The notes: generated by a model not told the origin, from the letters alone. Positions 54,127-63,371 are shown, numbered from the stretch's first letter. The stretch is 64,000 nt of DNA from Bizionia sp. M204 (GCF_023205095.1 NZ_CP046242.1:1787001-1851000), one strand, 5' to 3'. Numbers and translations are program-made.

Positions 54127-55638
54127 CTAATCCATAACTATATGACTATATTTTGCATTAACAACAATCGTTTTGTTGTTGGAAATACTACCAGAATTAA
54201 AAGAAGAAACAGCTTGCCCCTTCGTGTTTTTAGGATGCTTGAATTGCGAATACTTACCGTGATACTGTAATTTATAATCGGCTTGAGCCAGTTTTAAATT
54301 TGCATTGCTATTATCTAATGTAATATTAATAGTCTTAAAGTCATCCGTTATTTCACTAATGGCTAGGTCTCCAAAGCTACCATTAAGAATAGCATTACCA
54401 GACAGTTTATCAATATGGATATTGGACGAATTAGAATTTAATACAAGCCCATTTACATTTTGTATGGTTGCCGCTTCCACAAAGTTCAATTCTAAATTAC
54501 CGTTCTGCCAATCCTTTATTAAAAGGGATGAATAAGATGCATTGATGGCGGTTTGTTCGCCATCAATGCGTGATGCTAAAAATTTAGTGTGATTTAAATC
54601 CGCCTGGAGATTATGAATAATAGAAGTGAATTTCATTTCACCATGTCTGACATTCAGTTTTAATCTGGCGTCTTTGGGAATTTTTATTTTAAGTGTTTTT
54701 TTAACTTTCATATTTTTCCCCATGTCTGAATCAAACATGGCTCGATATTTAGCATCTTGCTTTTGTCGTATAGATTCATGCTTATCATGTTCTTTTTCCA
54801 TGAGCTTTGCACGTTCTTCCATTTCTTTTCCAATTTGTTCACCCCAAGTTTCCATTTCTTTGCCAAACTGTTCGCCCCATTTTTCCATGCTTTCACCAAA
54901 GGATTTTCCAAATTGTTTGCCCCAAGCTTCCATATCTTTTTCAAAGGTTTTTCCAAATTGCTCACCGAATTTTTCACCCCAAGCTTCCATGTCCTTTTCA
55001 TATTTTTCAAAAGCCTCTGTGTCCACTTTTTTTGCCCAAGCCTCCATTTTTCTAGCATACGCATCGCCATATTTGGCACTGTATTCACGACTCCACCTAT
55101 CCATATATGCTTCGCCTTCATTTTTATAGCGCTCAAAATCAAAATTGGTAGTATTCATGCCTTCTGGCAAATCCGGTAGTTTCGGCATATTAGGCATTTT
55201 AGGCATATTGGCCACGTCAAGGGATGCCATTAAACCATCAACCAATGGCATAATAGGCATGTCTGCTAATTCAATTTCCAAATTCTGTAAAGCATCTACT
55301 GATTGAACATCAAAAAGACTCATACTATCGGACCAACTATCACCTTCCGAATTAGATTTTATTGTGATATAATCTTTGGAACCTTCCACCTGGACCTTCC
55401 AAGCATCCACATGTTTTTTTAGTGCTTCTTTTGATAGCGCGTCACTTTCAATATAGGCTTCAACTTCAATAATATCTTTATTCCAAGTATCGATGATTAT
55501 GTTGGTATAACTCGCATGTATATCGAGGGTTACATCATCATTAACCTGTAAGGTTTGCGATATTTTATCTACACGCTGTTGGGCATTTATACTACCTGCA
55601 AAAAGTAAGCAGAGAAGCAAAAATTTTATGTTTTTCAT
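54127..55638 (-). CDS. DUF4097-like envelope protein with hendecad repeats
   Basis: A 503-residue exported protein (signal FLLLCLLFAGSINAQ). Residues about 20-110 and 315-500 are beta-repeat sequence of the DUF4097/adhesin type (VNVRHGEMKF, INASYSSLLIKDW, KYSHIVMD). The middle (about 170-300) is charged and helical with an 11-residue period built on MEAWGEKFGEQ (MEAWGKQFGKS, MEKWGEQFGKE, METWGEQIGKE), expected to form a long rod or coiled coil. It follows the anti-sigma gene by 12 bp and is thus likely part of, and regulated by, the ECF sigma operon. The insertion of a hendecad rod is unusual; a stress or envelope role is inference. Confidence 0.82.
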   Translation of the reverse strand: MKNIKFLLLCLLFAGSINAQQRVDKISQTLQVNDDVTLDIHASYTNIIIDTWNKDIIEVEAYIESDALSKEALKKHVDAWKVQVEGSKDYITIKSNSEGDSWSDSMSLFDVQSVDALQNLEIELADMPIMPLVDGLMASLDVANMPKMPNMPKLPDLPEGMNTTNFDFERYKNEGEAYMDRWSREYSAKYGDAYARKMEAWAKKVDTEAFEKYEKDMEAWGEKFGEQFGKTFEKDMEAWGKQFGKSFGESMEKWGEQFGKEMETWGEQIGKEMEERAKLMEKEHDKHESIRQKQDAKYRAMFDSDMGKNMKVKKTLKIKIPKDARLKLNVRHGEMKFTSIIHNLQADLNHTKFLASRIDGEQTAINASYSSLLIKDWQNGNLELNFVEAATIQNVNGLVLNSNSSNIHIDKLSGNAILNGSFGDLAISEITDDFKTINITLDNSNANLKLAQADYKLQYHGKYSQFKHPKNTKGQAVSSFNSGSISNNKTIVVNAKYSHIVMD

Positions 55639-55650
55639 AATACTAATGTT

Positions 55651-56226
55651 TTATACGTTATTTTTCTTCTGATGTGAATCAGAGTTTTTTAAACTGTGTA
55701 ATTGGTCTTTAAGGCGATACATGAGATTTAATCTAAATTTCAAATTTGTTATCAATGCACTTACCGTTAATTCATTGGGACCTTGCTCGGTTAACTCAAC
55801 AGACAATCGTTTATACTCCGCATTTAAAGCATCTAAACGCGATATATAGCCATCAATGAGATCTTTATTTTCTGAAGTTAAGGTCACTTTGGACAACTCC
55901 AAATTAATATTTGCCAAATAATAATCCTCTACTTTTTTAAAGTCAGGAGAAATATCGCCTAGTGTTTTTAAAGGTGATTTTTCAGGAGCAACTTCAACAA
56001 CCTGATTCGTTTTAACGGGTTCATTCAAAACAGCATACATACCAAAACCCAATCCCAAAACAATTACAACACTTGCTGCAATTTGCATCCATAAAAAACT
56101 ATGCTTTTTCTTTTGTGGAAAGCTTTTGTTCAATTTCTGCTGAAAACGAGCTTCATGTCCTGAAGGCATGACAGTTTTGGTTTCCGCATTATTCTGTTTG
56201 AGTAAATCTCTAATATCGCGTGCCAT
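55651..56226 (-). CDS. Probable anti-sigma factor (single-pass membrane protein)
   Basis: A 191-residue protein with a cytoplasmic N-terminus (about 1-45), one transmembrane helix near 47-65 (MQIAASVVIVLGLGFGMYAVL) and a periplasmic helical domain. This architecture, and its gene start overlapping the end of the ECF sigma gene by 17 bp, fits an anti-sigma factor restraining that sigma. No classical zinc-binding anti-sigma (HxxxCxxC) motif is present in the N-terminus, so the binding mode would differ. Followed by the DUF4097-like gene. Confidence 0.75.
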   Translation of the reverse strand: MARDIRDLLKQNNAETKTVMPSGHEARFQQKLNKSFPQKKKHSFLWMQIAASVVIVLGLGFGMYAVLNEPVKTNQVVEVAPEKSPLKTLGDISPDFKKVEDYYLANINLELSKVTLTSENKDLIDGYISRLDALNAEYKRLSVELTEQGPNELTVSALITNLKFRLNLMYRLKDQLHSLKNSDSHQKKNNV

Positions 56227-56758
56227 TTTTTTTCTGTTTTAATAATTCTTGTAATTGTAACTTACCTCGGTAAAGTTGTGTTCTGGAAGAAACTTCGGTA
56301 ATATTTAAAATATCTGAAATTTCTTGATGATCATAACCTTCCAGTAAATACAGCGTGAGAACCAATCGATATTTATCTGCTAAACTTGAAATAGCGTCTT
56401 TAACATCCACAACTTCCACGGTATCGTCTACTAACCAATTGTCATTACCCGAGTCCACCACATTTAAATGCGCAGCTTCAAGTTCCACCAGTTGGTGTTT
56501 TTGTGCTTTTAACATGTCTATACTCGTATTAATAACAATGCGCTTTAACCAGGCTCCAAAAGTAACTTCTGCTTGATACTGATCCAGTTTAGAGAACGCT
56601 TTAATAAAGGCATCCTGAACAATATCTTCAGCTTCGGCATCATGCTTTACAAATCGTCTTGCAACAATATACATACCTTGGCAGTACTGGTTGTATAACT
56701 GCATTTGTGCTTGACGGTTGTTTGCTTTGCATTTTTCAATAATTTCAAGTTGAAACAT
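56210..56758 (-). CDS. RNA polymerase ECF sigma factor
   Basis: A 182-residue sigma-70 family protein with only regions 2 and 4. Region 2 is YNQYCQGMYIVARRFVKHDAEAEDIVQDAFIKAFSKL with WLKRIVINTSID, and region 4 is SSLADKYRLVLTLYLLEGYDHQEISDILNITEVSSRTQLYRGKLQLQELL. Length is typical for ECF (160-200). It is the first gene of a sigma/anti-sigma/envelope-protein unit. The 174-bp divergent gap to DUF2911 contains no confident promoter for either side. Confidence 0.95.
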   Translation of the reverse strand: MFQLEIIEKCKANNRQAQMQLYNQYCQGMYIVARRFVKHDAEAEDIVQDAFIKAFSKLDQYQAEVTFGAWLKRIVINTSIDMLKAQKHQLVELEAAHLNVVDSGNDNWLVDDTVEVVDVKDAISSLADKYRLVLTLYLLEGYDHQEISDILNITEVSSRTQLYRGKLQLQELLKQKKNGTRY

Positions 56759-56932
56759 GCTTTACTTTTTGGTTTTAATGGTTTGGTTCATCTTAATGAC
56801 GATGAAAAAAGTGATGTGTTGCAAAAATCCGCATCTTTTTTTCAAGATTAAAAATAAGTCTTAAAAAAATGTGATAGCTCTTCATTAAAAATAACATTTG
56901 AAGTATCTTTATATCATTAATTAAAATACCCT

Positions 56933-57499
56933 ATGAATAGATTTTTTAAATGGTTTTTGGGATGCTTATTTCTAATTGCCATCAGTTTGTTTTTATATTC
57001 CTTTTTTGTGGATGGCAGTTTACTTGCACCACGAAAAAGTCCAATTGATACTGTATCCTTTTCTAAAAATGATTTACAGCTAGATATAGTTTATAACAGA
57101 CCCTCTAAACGCGGTCGCGAAGTTTTTGGTGGTTTGGTTCCTTATAAGCAAGTTTGGCGAACAGGTGCCAACGAAGCCACAACCTTTAAAACGAGTAAAG
57201 CCTTAAAAATAAACAATGATTCGCTTCCTGCGGGAAAATATACCCTATGGACCATTCCAAACGATTCTACATGGCAAGTTATGTTTAATTCCAAACAATA
57301 TGCTTGGGGAGTTGATACAGAAATGAAACCCATGCGTGAACCCGAATTTGATGTCATTACCGTTACCGTTCCCGTGGAAGACACAGGAGTTACGGTGGAA
57401 CAATTTACAATTGGGTTTGACAATGCATTAGATCAATTATCACTAACTATGGCTTGGGATGAAACCAAAGTAGCCGTACCAATAGAAACTTTTGACTAA
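56933..57499 (+). CDS. DUF2911 family protein
   Basis: A 188-residue protein with an N-terminal membrane anchor or signal (residues about 6-26) and a DUF2911 domain: SPIDTVSFSKNDLQLDIVYNRPSKRGREVFGGLVPYKQVWRTGANEATTF, then LPAGKYTLWTIP. The family is common in Bacteroidetes and its role is not established. Its stop codon overlaps the TTG start of meaB by 8 bp, so the two are co-translated. Confidence 0.9.
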   Translation: MNRFFKWFLGCLFLIAISLFLYSFFVDGSLLAPRKSPIDTVSFSKNDLQLDIVYNRPSKRGREVFGGLVPYKQVWRTGANEATTFKTSKALKINNDSLPAGKYTLWTIPNDSTWQVMFNSKQYAWGVDTEMKPMREPEFDVITVTVPVEDTGVTVEQFTIGFDNALDQLSLTMAWDETKVAVPIETFD

Positions 57500-58580
57500 A
57501 AAAACGTCACATAAAAAAGCACTACAAGAACAGGCTGGTGTTTCGCAACCCGAAACCATCAATCAGGCTATTATTGATGCTATACGTAGTCGAAGAGATG
57601 TAAAACCAACAACTCCACAACTTATTGAACGTATTTTAAAAGGTGATATAACAGCTTTAAGTCGCGCAATAACCTTAATTGAAAGCAAAAACAAAAATCA
57701 TGCTGATCAGGCCCATGCTATTATAAAAGGCTGCCTTCCTTATGCTAATAAATCAGTTAGAATTGGGATTACAGGTGTTCCTGGTGTTGGAAAAAGTACA
57801 TTTATTGAATCCTTCGGAACATATTTATCCAAAGCAGGAAAAAAAATTGCCGTTCTAGCTATTGACCCAAGTAGTTCTATTACAAAAGGAAGCATTCTAG
57901 GCGATAAAACCCGAATGGAGGATTTAGTAAAGGACACGAATGTCTACATCAGGCCATCGCCATCAGGGGAATCTTTAGGTGGTGTGGCGCGAAAAACTCG
58001 GGAAACTATTATCTTGTGTGAAGCTGCTGGTTTTGACACCATATTAATTGAAACCGTTGGCGTTGGTCAGAGTGAAACGGCAGTTCATAGTATGGTAGAT
58101 TTTTTCCTGCTCCTTAAATTAGCAGGTGCTGGCGATGAGCTACAAGGCATTAAACGCGGTATTATTGAAATGGCCGATTCTATAGCCATTAATAAGGCCG
58201 ATGGCGAAAACATGAAAGCCGCTAAAATTGCTAAAGTAGAATTTAATCGCGCATTACATCTATATCCAGCTAAAGATTCTGAATGGCAACCCAAAGTATT
58301 ATTATGTAGCGCCTTGCATGATGAAGGAATAGATACCGTTTGGGAAACTATAGATAAATATGTGACTCAAACGCAAAGCAATGGATACTTTGAGCAGCGA
58401 CGTCATAAGCAAAATAAGTTCTGGTTAATTGAAACCATTAAAGACCAACTGCATGCGGACTTCTTTAATAATGAGGTCATTAAAAAAGCATTAAACGTAC
58501 AGATAACATTAATTGAGGCGCAGAAAACAACACCTTTTGCTGCTGCGGATTATTTATTGCAGTTAAAACCGGAATTATAG
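57492..58580 (+). CDS. meaB: MeaB-family GTPase (methylmalonyl-CoA mutase chaperone)
   Basis: A 362-residue G3E P-loop GTPase (MeaB/ArgK). GITGVPGVGKSTF near 90-102 is the P-loop, LAIDPSSSITKGSILGDKTRM follows, ILIETVGVGQSE is the switch and IAINKADGEN the base-binding NKAD. The family protects and reloads methylmalonyl-CoA mutase with adenosylcobalamin, consistent with the adenosyltransferase gene at 43076. The start is TTG at 57492-57494 within the DUF2911 stop region; no nearby ATG fits. Its 3' end overlaps the convergent epimerase by 6 bp. Confidence 0.95.
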   Translation: MTKKTSHKKALQEQAGVSQPETINQAIIDAIRSRRDVKPTTPQLIERILKGDITALSRAITLIESKNKNHADQAHAIIKGCLPYANKSVRIGITGVPGVGKSTFIESFGTYLSKAGKKIAVLAIDPSSSITKGSILGDKTRMEDLVKDTNVYIRPSPSGESLGGVARKTRETIILCEAAGFDTILIETVGVGQSETAVHSMVDFFLLLKLAGAGDELQGIKRGIIEMADSIAINKADGENMKAAKIAKVEFNRALHLYPAKDSEWQPKVLLCSALHDEGIDTVWETIDKYVTQTQSNGYFEQRRHKQNKFWLIETIKDQLHADFFNNEVIKKALNVQITLIEAQKTTPFAAADYLLQLKPEL

Positions 58581-59516
58581 AAAATTGGTTTTATACCAAG
58601 CTACCTGCTTTTCCACACCTTCTAATAAGGTGGTTTGCGGATTATAATTTAGTAAGCTTCTCGCTTTATCAATAATAGCTTTGGTTCGTAATTGATCACC
58701 AGCTCTAGCAGACACATGTTGAATAGCAATATTCATATCCATAACTTGAGCAACCGCATCAATACCTTCTTGAGTGGTATGTTCTACTTCAGTTCCAAGA
58801 TTTATAATTTCACCATCAACAACATCAATAGCGTCCATAACGCTAACAACACCATCTACAATATCATCCACATAGGTAAAACTGCGTAAATGTGTAGAAC
58901 TGCCTTGGTATAACGGAAAAGCTTCTTTATTAAATCCGCAAGCAATTAATTTGGTATACATTTTTTCAGGACGTTCTCGAGGTCCAAAAACAGAATATAA
59001 ACGCAATGAACAAGACTTCAATTGTTTTTCACGCGATTTTTGAAGTACCAATTGTTCAGCCGCCAATTTAGTAACACCATAGTGTGAAGCTGGTTTTGGC
59101 GCCACATCTTCTGGAAAAGTTGCTTGCAAGCCGTAAATGGAAGAAGTGCCTATATTTACAAATAACTTTAAATCGTTTAATTGCAAGGCAAAATCTATTA
59201 TGTTTTTTGTAGCAATAATATTATTGGTGAAATAGTCTTCAAAAGTTGATGTGGAAGAAATACCAGGTTGAGCAGCAAAATGAAAGATGAAATCAATATC
59301 CTTTGGTAAATTGTCGTTCAAATTATCAGAACGTAAATCCAATTTCAAAACAGGAATACCTTTGTTATTTAGAGCTTTTTCATTTAATTTCTTTAAAGAT
59401 TCGCTATAATACGGCGAAAAATTATCCACACCTATTACATCATGTCCCATGTCTTTTAAACGTTCAGCTGTATGCGAGCCTATAAATCCCACTGCACCAG
59501 TAACTAGTATCTTCAT
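58575..59516 (-). CDS. NAD-dependent nucleotide-sugar epimerase (UDP-glucuronate 4-epimerase-like)
   Basis: A 313-residue extended SDR. I chose the ATG at 59514-59516 (MKILVTGAVGFIGSHTAERL) because the 27 codons in front of it encode unrelated hydrophobic sequence. GAVGFIGSH binds NAD, NIGTSSIYGLQ and HYGVTKLAAEQL carry the catalytic residues, and SVFGPRERPEKMYTKLI, TYVDDIVDGV match UDP-glucuronate or UDP-GlcNAc epimerases. Its neighbours on the divergent side make a lipid-linked sugar system, for which it could supply the nucleotide sugar. Confidence 0.88.
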   Translation of the reverse strand: MKILVTGAVGFIGSHTAERLKDMGHDVIGVDNFSPYYSESLKKLNEKALNNKGIPVLKLDLRSDNLNDNLPKDIDFIFHFAAQPGISSTSTFEDYFTNNIIATKNIIDFALQLNDLKLFVNIGTSSIYGLQATFPEDVAPKPASHYGVTKLAAEQLVLQKSREKQLKSCSLRLYSVFGPRERPEKMYTKLIACGFNKEAFPLYQGSSTHLRSFTYVDDIVDGVVSVMDAIDVVDGEIINLGTEVEHTTQEGIDAVAQVMDMNIAIQHVSARAGDQLRTKAIIDKARSLLNYNPQTTLLEGVEKQVAWYKTNFL

Positions 59517-59560
59517 AAATCTAATTTCTATTACAAAGAAACAGTTTTTTTTCTGTAAGA

Positions 59561-59589
59561 TTAGAATTCTATAAAAAAGAATACATTTG
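59561..59589 (+). promoter_or_regulatory. Possible Bacteroidetes-type promoter for lipid-linked sugar operon
   Basis: TTA at 59561-59563 (consensus TTG), 18 bases, TACATTTG at 59582-59589, 18 bp before the ATG at 59608. The -7 box fits TAnnTTTG exactly; the -33 box is imperfect. Confidence 0.5.
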
Positions 59590-59607
59590 TAGTACAACTT
59601 TAATTTT

Positions 59608-60321
59608 ATGGATTACCAGTTTACAATTATAGTTCCCGTATATAATGAAGAAGATAATTTACCGCGAGTTGAAAAGGAATTATTAGAATACATGCAAATA
59701 GCCAGCAGAAAAACAAAGATTTTGTTTGTAAATGATGGCTCCAAAGACAGCAGTCAACATCATATTGAAGATATTGCTAAAAGACATCCTGAATTTCAAT
59801 ATATTAGTTTTAAGGAAAACCGAGGTTTAAGCGCGGCTATAAAAGCTGGTTTTGATTATGCGGACACGGAATTGGTTGGTTATATAGATTCGGATTTACA
59901 AACCGATCCAAAGGATTTTAACGTGCTTTTAGAACATATTAATGATTATGATTTGGTAACGGGTGTTCGCGCAAACCGTAAAGATAGTTTTGTTAAAAAT
60001 ATGTCTTCTACCATTGCCAATGGAATTCGCCGTACATTTACTAAAGATGGCATGGACGATACAGGTTGTCCGCTTAAAGTTATAAAAACTGATTATGCCA
60101 AGCGGATTCCCATGTTTGAAGGTTTGCATCGCTTTCTTCCTGCTATGATTTTATTGCAAAAAGGTAAGATTGTACAAGTCCCTGTCAAACACTTCCCACG
60201 GGTTGCCGGAGAAGCCAAATTTGGCGTTTGGAATCGCTTAATTGGACCGCTAATGGATTGTTTCGCGTATCTCTGGATGAAGAAAAAGTATATTAATTAT
60301 ACGGTTGAGAAACACAATTAA
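59608..60321 (+). CDS. GT2 glycosyltransferase, DPM1/ArnC-like
   Basis: A 237-residue GT-A enzyme: FTIIVPVYNEEDNLPRVEKEL, ILFVNDGSKDSSQ, and the metal motif DSDLQTDP near 93-100, a combination typical of polyprenyl-phosphate glycosyltransferases (DPM1, ArnC). It lacks the C-terminal membrane helices of ArnC/GtrB. Likely product is an undecaprenyl-phosphate sugar. It overlaps the next gene by one base (TAATG), and the third gene encodes an ArnT-like enzyme, so the three form a pathway. Confidence 0.9.
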   Translation: MDYQFTIIVPVYNEEDNLPRVEKELLEYMQIASRKTKILFVNDGSKDSSQHHIEDIAKRHPEFQYISFKENRGLSAAIKAGFDYADTELVGYIDSDLQTDPKDFNVLLEHINDYDLVTGVRANRKDSFVKNMSSTIANGIRRTFTKDGMDDTGCPLKVIKTDYAKRIPMFEGLHRFLPAMILLQKGKIVQVPVKHFPRVAGEAKFGVWNRLIGPLMDCFAYLWMKKKYINYTVEKHN

Positions 60322-60950
60322 TGAGTAATTGGCTCATATATAGTATTGGATTTTTAGCGCAGATATTGTTCTCTTCTCGGCTTATTCTTCAATGGCTATA
60401 TTCTGAAAAACAAAAACGCGTTATTACGCCTACCATTTTTTGGACTTTAAGTTTATTCGCTTCATTCTTGCTATTTATATATGGATATTTACGTGATGAT
60501 TTTGCCATTATGCTTGGTCAAGGCTTAACTTATTTTATATATATTCGGAATTTACAACTACAAAACCAATGGCAGAAGTACCCTAAATTCATGCAGTGGT
60601 TTTTATTATTAATGCCAACATTTATTGCCATTTTCTATTTTAACAATAATACGATAGACGTGGTGAAACTCTTTAAAAACGAAGCTATTCCTGTCTGGCT
60701 ACTAACATTAGGAATCGTTTCGCAGGTGGTGTTTACTTTACGTTTTGTATACCAATGGCTCTATTCGGAGAAACAAAAAGAATCAACCCTACCTTTTGGC
60801 TTTTGGTTATTAAGTTTAATAGGCTCTATTCTTATTTTAACTTATGCTATTTTCAGAAGAGATCCTGTGTTATTTACAGGTCATATTCTGGGTGCTATTA
60901 TCTATATTAGGAATTTAATTTTAATCCGAAAATATGCTTCCGCTTCTTAA
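60321..60950 (+). CDS. Double LAB_N-domain membrane protein
   Basis: A 209-residue protein of about six transmembrane helices containing two copies of the LAB_N (lipid-A-disaccharide synthase N-terminal) domain: SRLILQWLYSEKQK...IYIRNLQL and TLRFVYQWLYSEKQK...IYIRNLILI. This fold is normally fused to LpxB or single; here it is duplicated and standalone, between a polyprenyl-P GT and an ArnT-like enzyme. A role in flipping or presenting the lipid-linked sugar is plausible but unproven. Confidence 0.88.
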   Translation: MSNWLIYSIGFLAQILFSSRLILQWLYSEKQKRVITPTIFWTLSLFASFLLFIYGYLRDDFAIMLGQGLTYFIYIRNLQLQNQWQKYPKFMQWFLLLMPTFIAIFYFNNNTIDVVKLFKNEAIPVWLLTLGIVSQVVFTLRFVYQWLYSEKQKESTLPFGFWLLSLIGSILILTYAIFRRDPVLFTGHILGAIIYIRNLILIRKYASAS

Positions 60951-62556
60951 AAAATATCCCGTTTTATTTATTTGTTTTGGAATTGCACTGGTGTTGCTTC
61001 CAAATTTAAACGTAATGGACGTGACTATTATGGAAGCGCGAAATTTTATTACAGCTCGTGAAATGTTAACCGATAATAACTGGCTACTCACAACCATGAA
61101 TGGCGAAGCCCGTTATGAAAAACCACCTTTACCAACATGGCTTACCGCTATTTCTGCTGCTATTTTTGGTGTACAAAGTGTTTTTGCTATGCGATTGCCT
61201 GCGGTTCTATTTATTATGATAATTGCCGTTTTTGTTTTTAAATTATCTAAAAAAATCACAAAAAGTCAATCTTTCGGAATTTTATCTGCAATTATTGTTA
61301 CCACTTCATTTTATGTTATTGGTATTATGATTGAAGCACCTTGGGATATTTTTACACATGGCTTTATGTGTGTTGCTATTTACTATTTATTTTGCTTTTT
61401 CCAAGCGACAAAAACGCAATGGAAATCAGCACTTTTGGCAAGTGTATTTATTGGTTTCTCCATATTGAGTAAAGGACCCGTTAGTTTTTACGCCTTATTA
61501 TTACCGTTTTTATTGGCTTATGGATTTACATTTAAATATAACCGTTTTAAATCGAAATTTATACCCGTCCTACTTATATTAATTTTAGCGGTTACTGTTG
61601 GTGGTTGGTGGTATTTATATGTGCGATTAGAAGATCCAGCCACATTTTTAGCAATTGCAGAAAAAGAAACAGGTAATTGGAGTAGCTATAATGTGCGCCC
61701 ATTTTATTATTATTGGAGTTTCTTTACGCAAAGTGGTTTGTGGACGATTCCAGCATTTGTCAGTTTGTTATATCCATACTTAAAAACCCGCGTTAGAAAC
61801 CGTAAAGCTTATAAATTTAGTTTTTTATGGACTATTTTTGCCGTTATATTACTGTCTCTTATACCTGAAAAGAAATCACGGTATTTGATGCCTGTTTTAA
61901 TTCCCTTAGCAATTAATTGCAGTTTTTATCTAGACTATGTAATTCGTGAATTTAAAAATTTGAAAAATAAACGTGAAACCGTTCCAGTTTATTTCAACTT
62001 TGGGTTGATTGGTATTGTAGGCATTGCGTTTCCTTTTTTAGCCTTTGCCTTTTTAAAAGATAATTTAACAGGTTATTGGTTCTCTTTTATATTAGCGTCA
62101 GTTATCGTGTTTGTTATGGGTTTTTTCATTTTAAGATTCTTAAAACACATGAATATACGCATGGTTGTCGTTTGCGCTGTAGGACTTTATGCTAGTTTAC
62201 TCCTTTTTGCTTTACCGCTAAAGGAAGCTTTGAATAGTGAGGACTTCCACCCGATTACTTCTGATATTTCTGGCGATTTAAAACTCTACCAATTCAATTA
62301 TATAGCACCTGAAATGATTTGGGAATATGGTCAAAAAATTCCACCAATTAAAAATGAGGATGGTACAATGACCTTACCTAAAGAACCTAACTTTGGATTA
62401 TTAACGATTGGCATAAGCCCGGAAGACTCCAATAAACTTCAGGAAACCTATTCGATAGAAAAAATTAATACGTTTAATTTGAATACCGTTTCTAAAGAAT
62501 CAAGACAGTATAAAGATAGACTCCTTGCTAACTATTACATATTGACAAAAAAGTAA
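60934..62556 (+). CDS. GT39/ArnT-like glycosyltransferase
   Basis: A 540-residue polytopic GT-C enzyme. TIMEARNFITAREMLTDNNWLLTTMNGEARYEKPPLPTWL near residues 30-70 is the ArnT/PMT first-loop motif with the catalytic acidic residue (EAR). About eleven further membrane helices follow, and the C-terminal about 130 residues are periplasmic. It would use a polyprenyl-phosphate sugar to modify lipid A, a glycolipid or protein in the periplasm. The start overlaps the LAB_N gene by 17 bp. Confidence 0.9.
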   Translation: MLPLLKKYPVLFICFGIALVLLPNLNVMDVTIMEARNFITAREMLTDNNWLLTTMNGEARYEKPPLPTWLTAISAAIFGVQSVFAMRLPAVLFIMIIAVFVFKLSKKITKSQSFGILSAIIVTTSFYVIGIMIEAPWDIFTHGFMCVAIYYLFCFFQATKTQWKSALLASVFIGFSILSKGPVSFYALLLPFLLAYGFTFKYNRFKSKFIPVLLILILAVTVGGWWYLYVRLEDPATFLAIAEKETGNWSSYNVRPFYYYWSFFTQSGLWTIPAFVSLLYPYLKTRVRNRKAYKFSFLWTIFAVILLSLIPEKKSRYLMPVLIPLAINCSFYLDYVIREFKNLKNKRETVPVYFNFGLIGIVGIAFPFLAFAFLKDNLTGYWFSFILASVIVFVMGFFILRFLKHMNIRMVVVCAVGLYASLLLFALPLKEALNSEDFHPITSDISGDLKLYQFNYIAPEMIWEYGQKIPPIKNEDGTMTLPKEPNFGLLTIGISPEDSNKLQETYSIEKINTFNLNTVSKESRQYKDRLLANYYILTKK

Positions 62557-63132
62557 TTATTTCACACCATAACGCTTTTGTAAAAACAGGTCTAGTTTGT
62601 AAAACATGAAGCCTGACATTGCGCCAAATGCCATTCCACAAATAACATCCAATGGAAAGTGTACGCCAATATAAATACGGCTGTAACCCATAGCTACTGA
62701 CCAGATAAGCATTAGAAATATAAAATACTTGTATTTAAAACGGAGTAATAAACCACTGAACACAGCAACTGCCATGGAGTTAGAAGCATGACCAGAAAAG
62801 AAACCAAATTGCCCGCCACAATGTGGTTTAACCAAACGAACCAATCCTTCTAAAGTAGGATCATGACAGGGTCTTAAACGCATAACCAATACTTTTTTAA
62901 ATACATTGGTCATTTGATCGGTAAACAAAACCATTAGAAATATAACAAAAATGGTTATTAAAAATAGTTTAGGCGTTCGTGTTCTGAAAATTATAAAAAG
63001 TAAAACGGCATAAAAAGGAATCCAATAGAATTTAGTGGTATAAAACATCCAAAATCCATCCCAAGTGGTTGTTCCTAAATTATTTAAATAAAGAAAAAGT
63101 TCAGTGTCGAGTTGTACTAATTGTTCAAGCAT
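62557..63132 (-). CDS. PAP2-family membrane phosphatase
   Basis: A 191-residue integral membrane phosphatase with the three PAP2 motifs: KVLVMRLRP (K-x6-RP), FFSGHASN (SGH) and SRIYIGVHFPLD (SR-x5-H-x3-D), on five predicted helices. It probably removes phosphate from undecaprenyl diphosphate or a phosphatidyl lipid. It abuts the convergent ArnT-like gene (stops adjacent) and starts 2 bp after the upstream small gene, so it is co-transcribed with it. Confidence 0.93.
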   Translation of the reverse strand: MLEQLVQLDTELFLYLNNLGTTTWDGFWMFYTTKFYWIPFYAVLLFIIFRTRTPKLFLITIFVIFLMVLFTDQMTNVFKKVLVMRLRPCHDPTLEGLVRLVKPHCGGQFGFFSGHASNSMAVAVFSGLLLRFKYKYFIFLMLIWSVAMGYSRIYIGVHFPLDVICGMAFGAMSGFMFYKLDLFLQKRYGVK

Positions 63133-63134
63133 AA

Positions 63135-63362
63135 TTAATCTTCGTAACGTTCAATTTCACGATCGTAAAAATCGGTTGCTTGCTGGATTAACGATTCAGC
63201 TTCCATCTCCAATTCTTTTTGATCATGCTGATCAAAATCCTCCAACCATTCTACATCATCATTTTCTAAATTGATAATAAATCTAGGGAAATCGGTATGA
63301 ATAACGAAAATAGCATCTGGAAAATCGGTATTATCGCCTAATAAAAATTTTGGGAACTCCAT
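63135..63362 (-). CDS. Small acidic hypothetical protein
   Basis: A 75-residue acidic protein (MEFPKFLLGDNTDFPDAIFVIHTDFPRF...), with no signal peptide, membrane segment or domain I recognise. FPRFIINLENDDVEWLEDF recalls small conserved flavobacterial proteins of unknown role. It lies in the minus-strand run MATE - small protein - PAP2, with 9 bp and 2 bp to its neighbours, which supports it as a real gene. Confidence 0.8.
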   Translation of the reverse strand: MEFPKFLLGDNTDFPDAIFVIHTDFPRFIINLENDDVEWLEDFDQHDQKELEMEAESLIQQATDFYDREIERYED

Positions 63363-63371
63363 ATATGGTTG

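Noticed and set aside
54626..55179. Open frames antisense to the rod region of the envelope protein gene (up to 167 residues, both strands)
   Set aside because: The 11-residue-period coding repeat keeps other frames open; the products are low complexity and overlap a clear exported protein gene.
59517..59597. Upstream start for the epimerase at 58575-59516
   Set aside because: The additional 27 residues precede the Rossmann start MKILVTGAVGFIGS, which is where the family begins.
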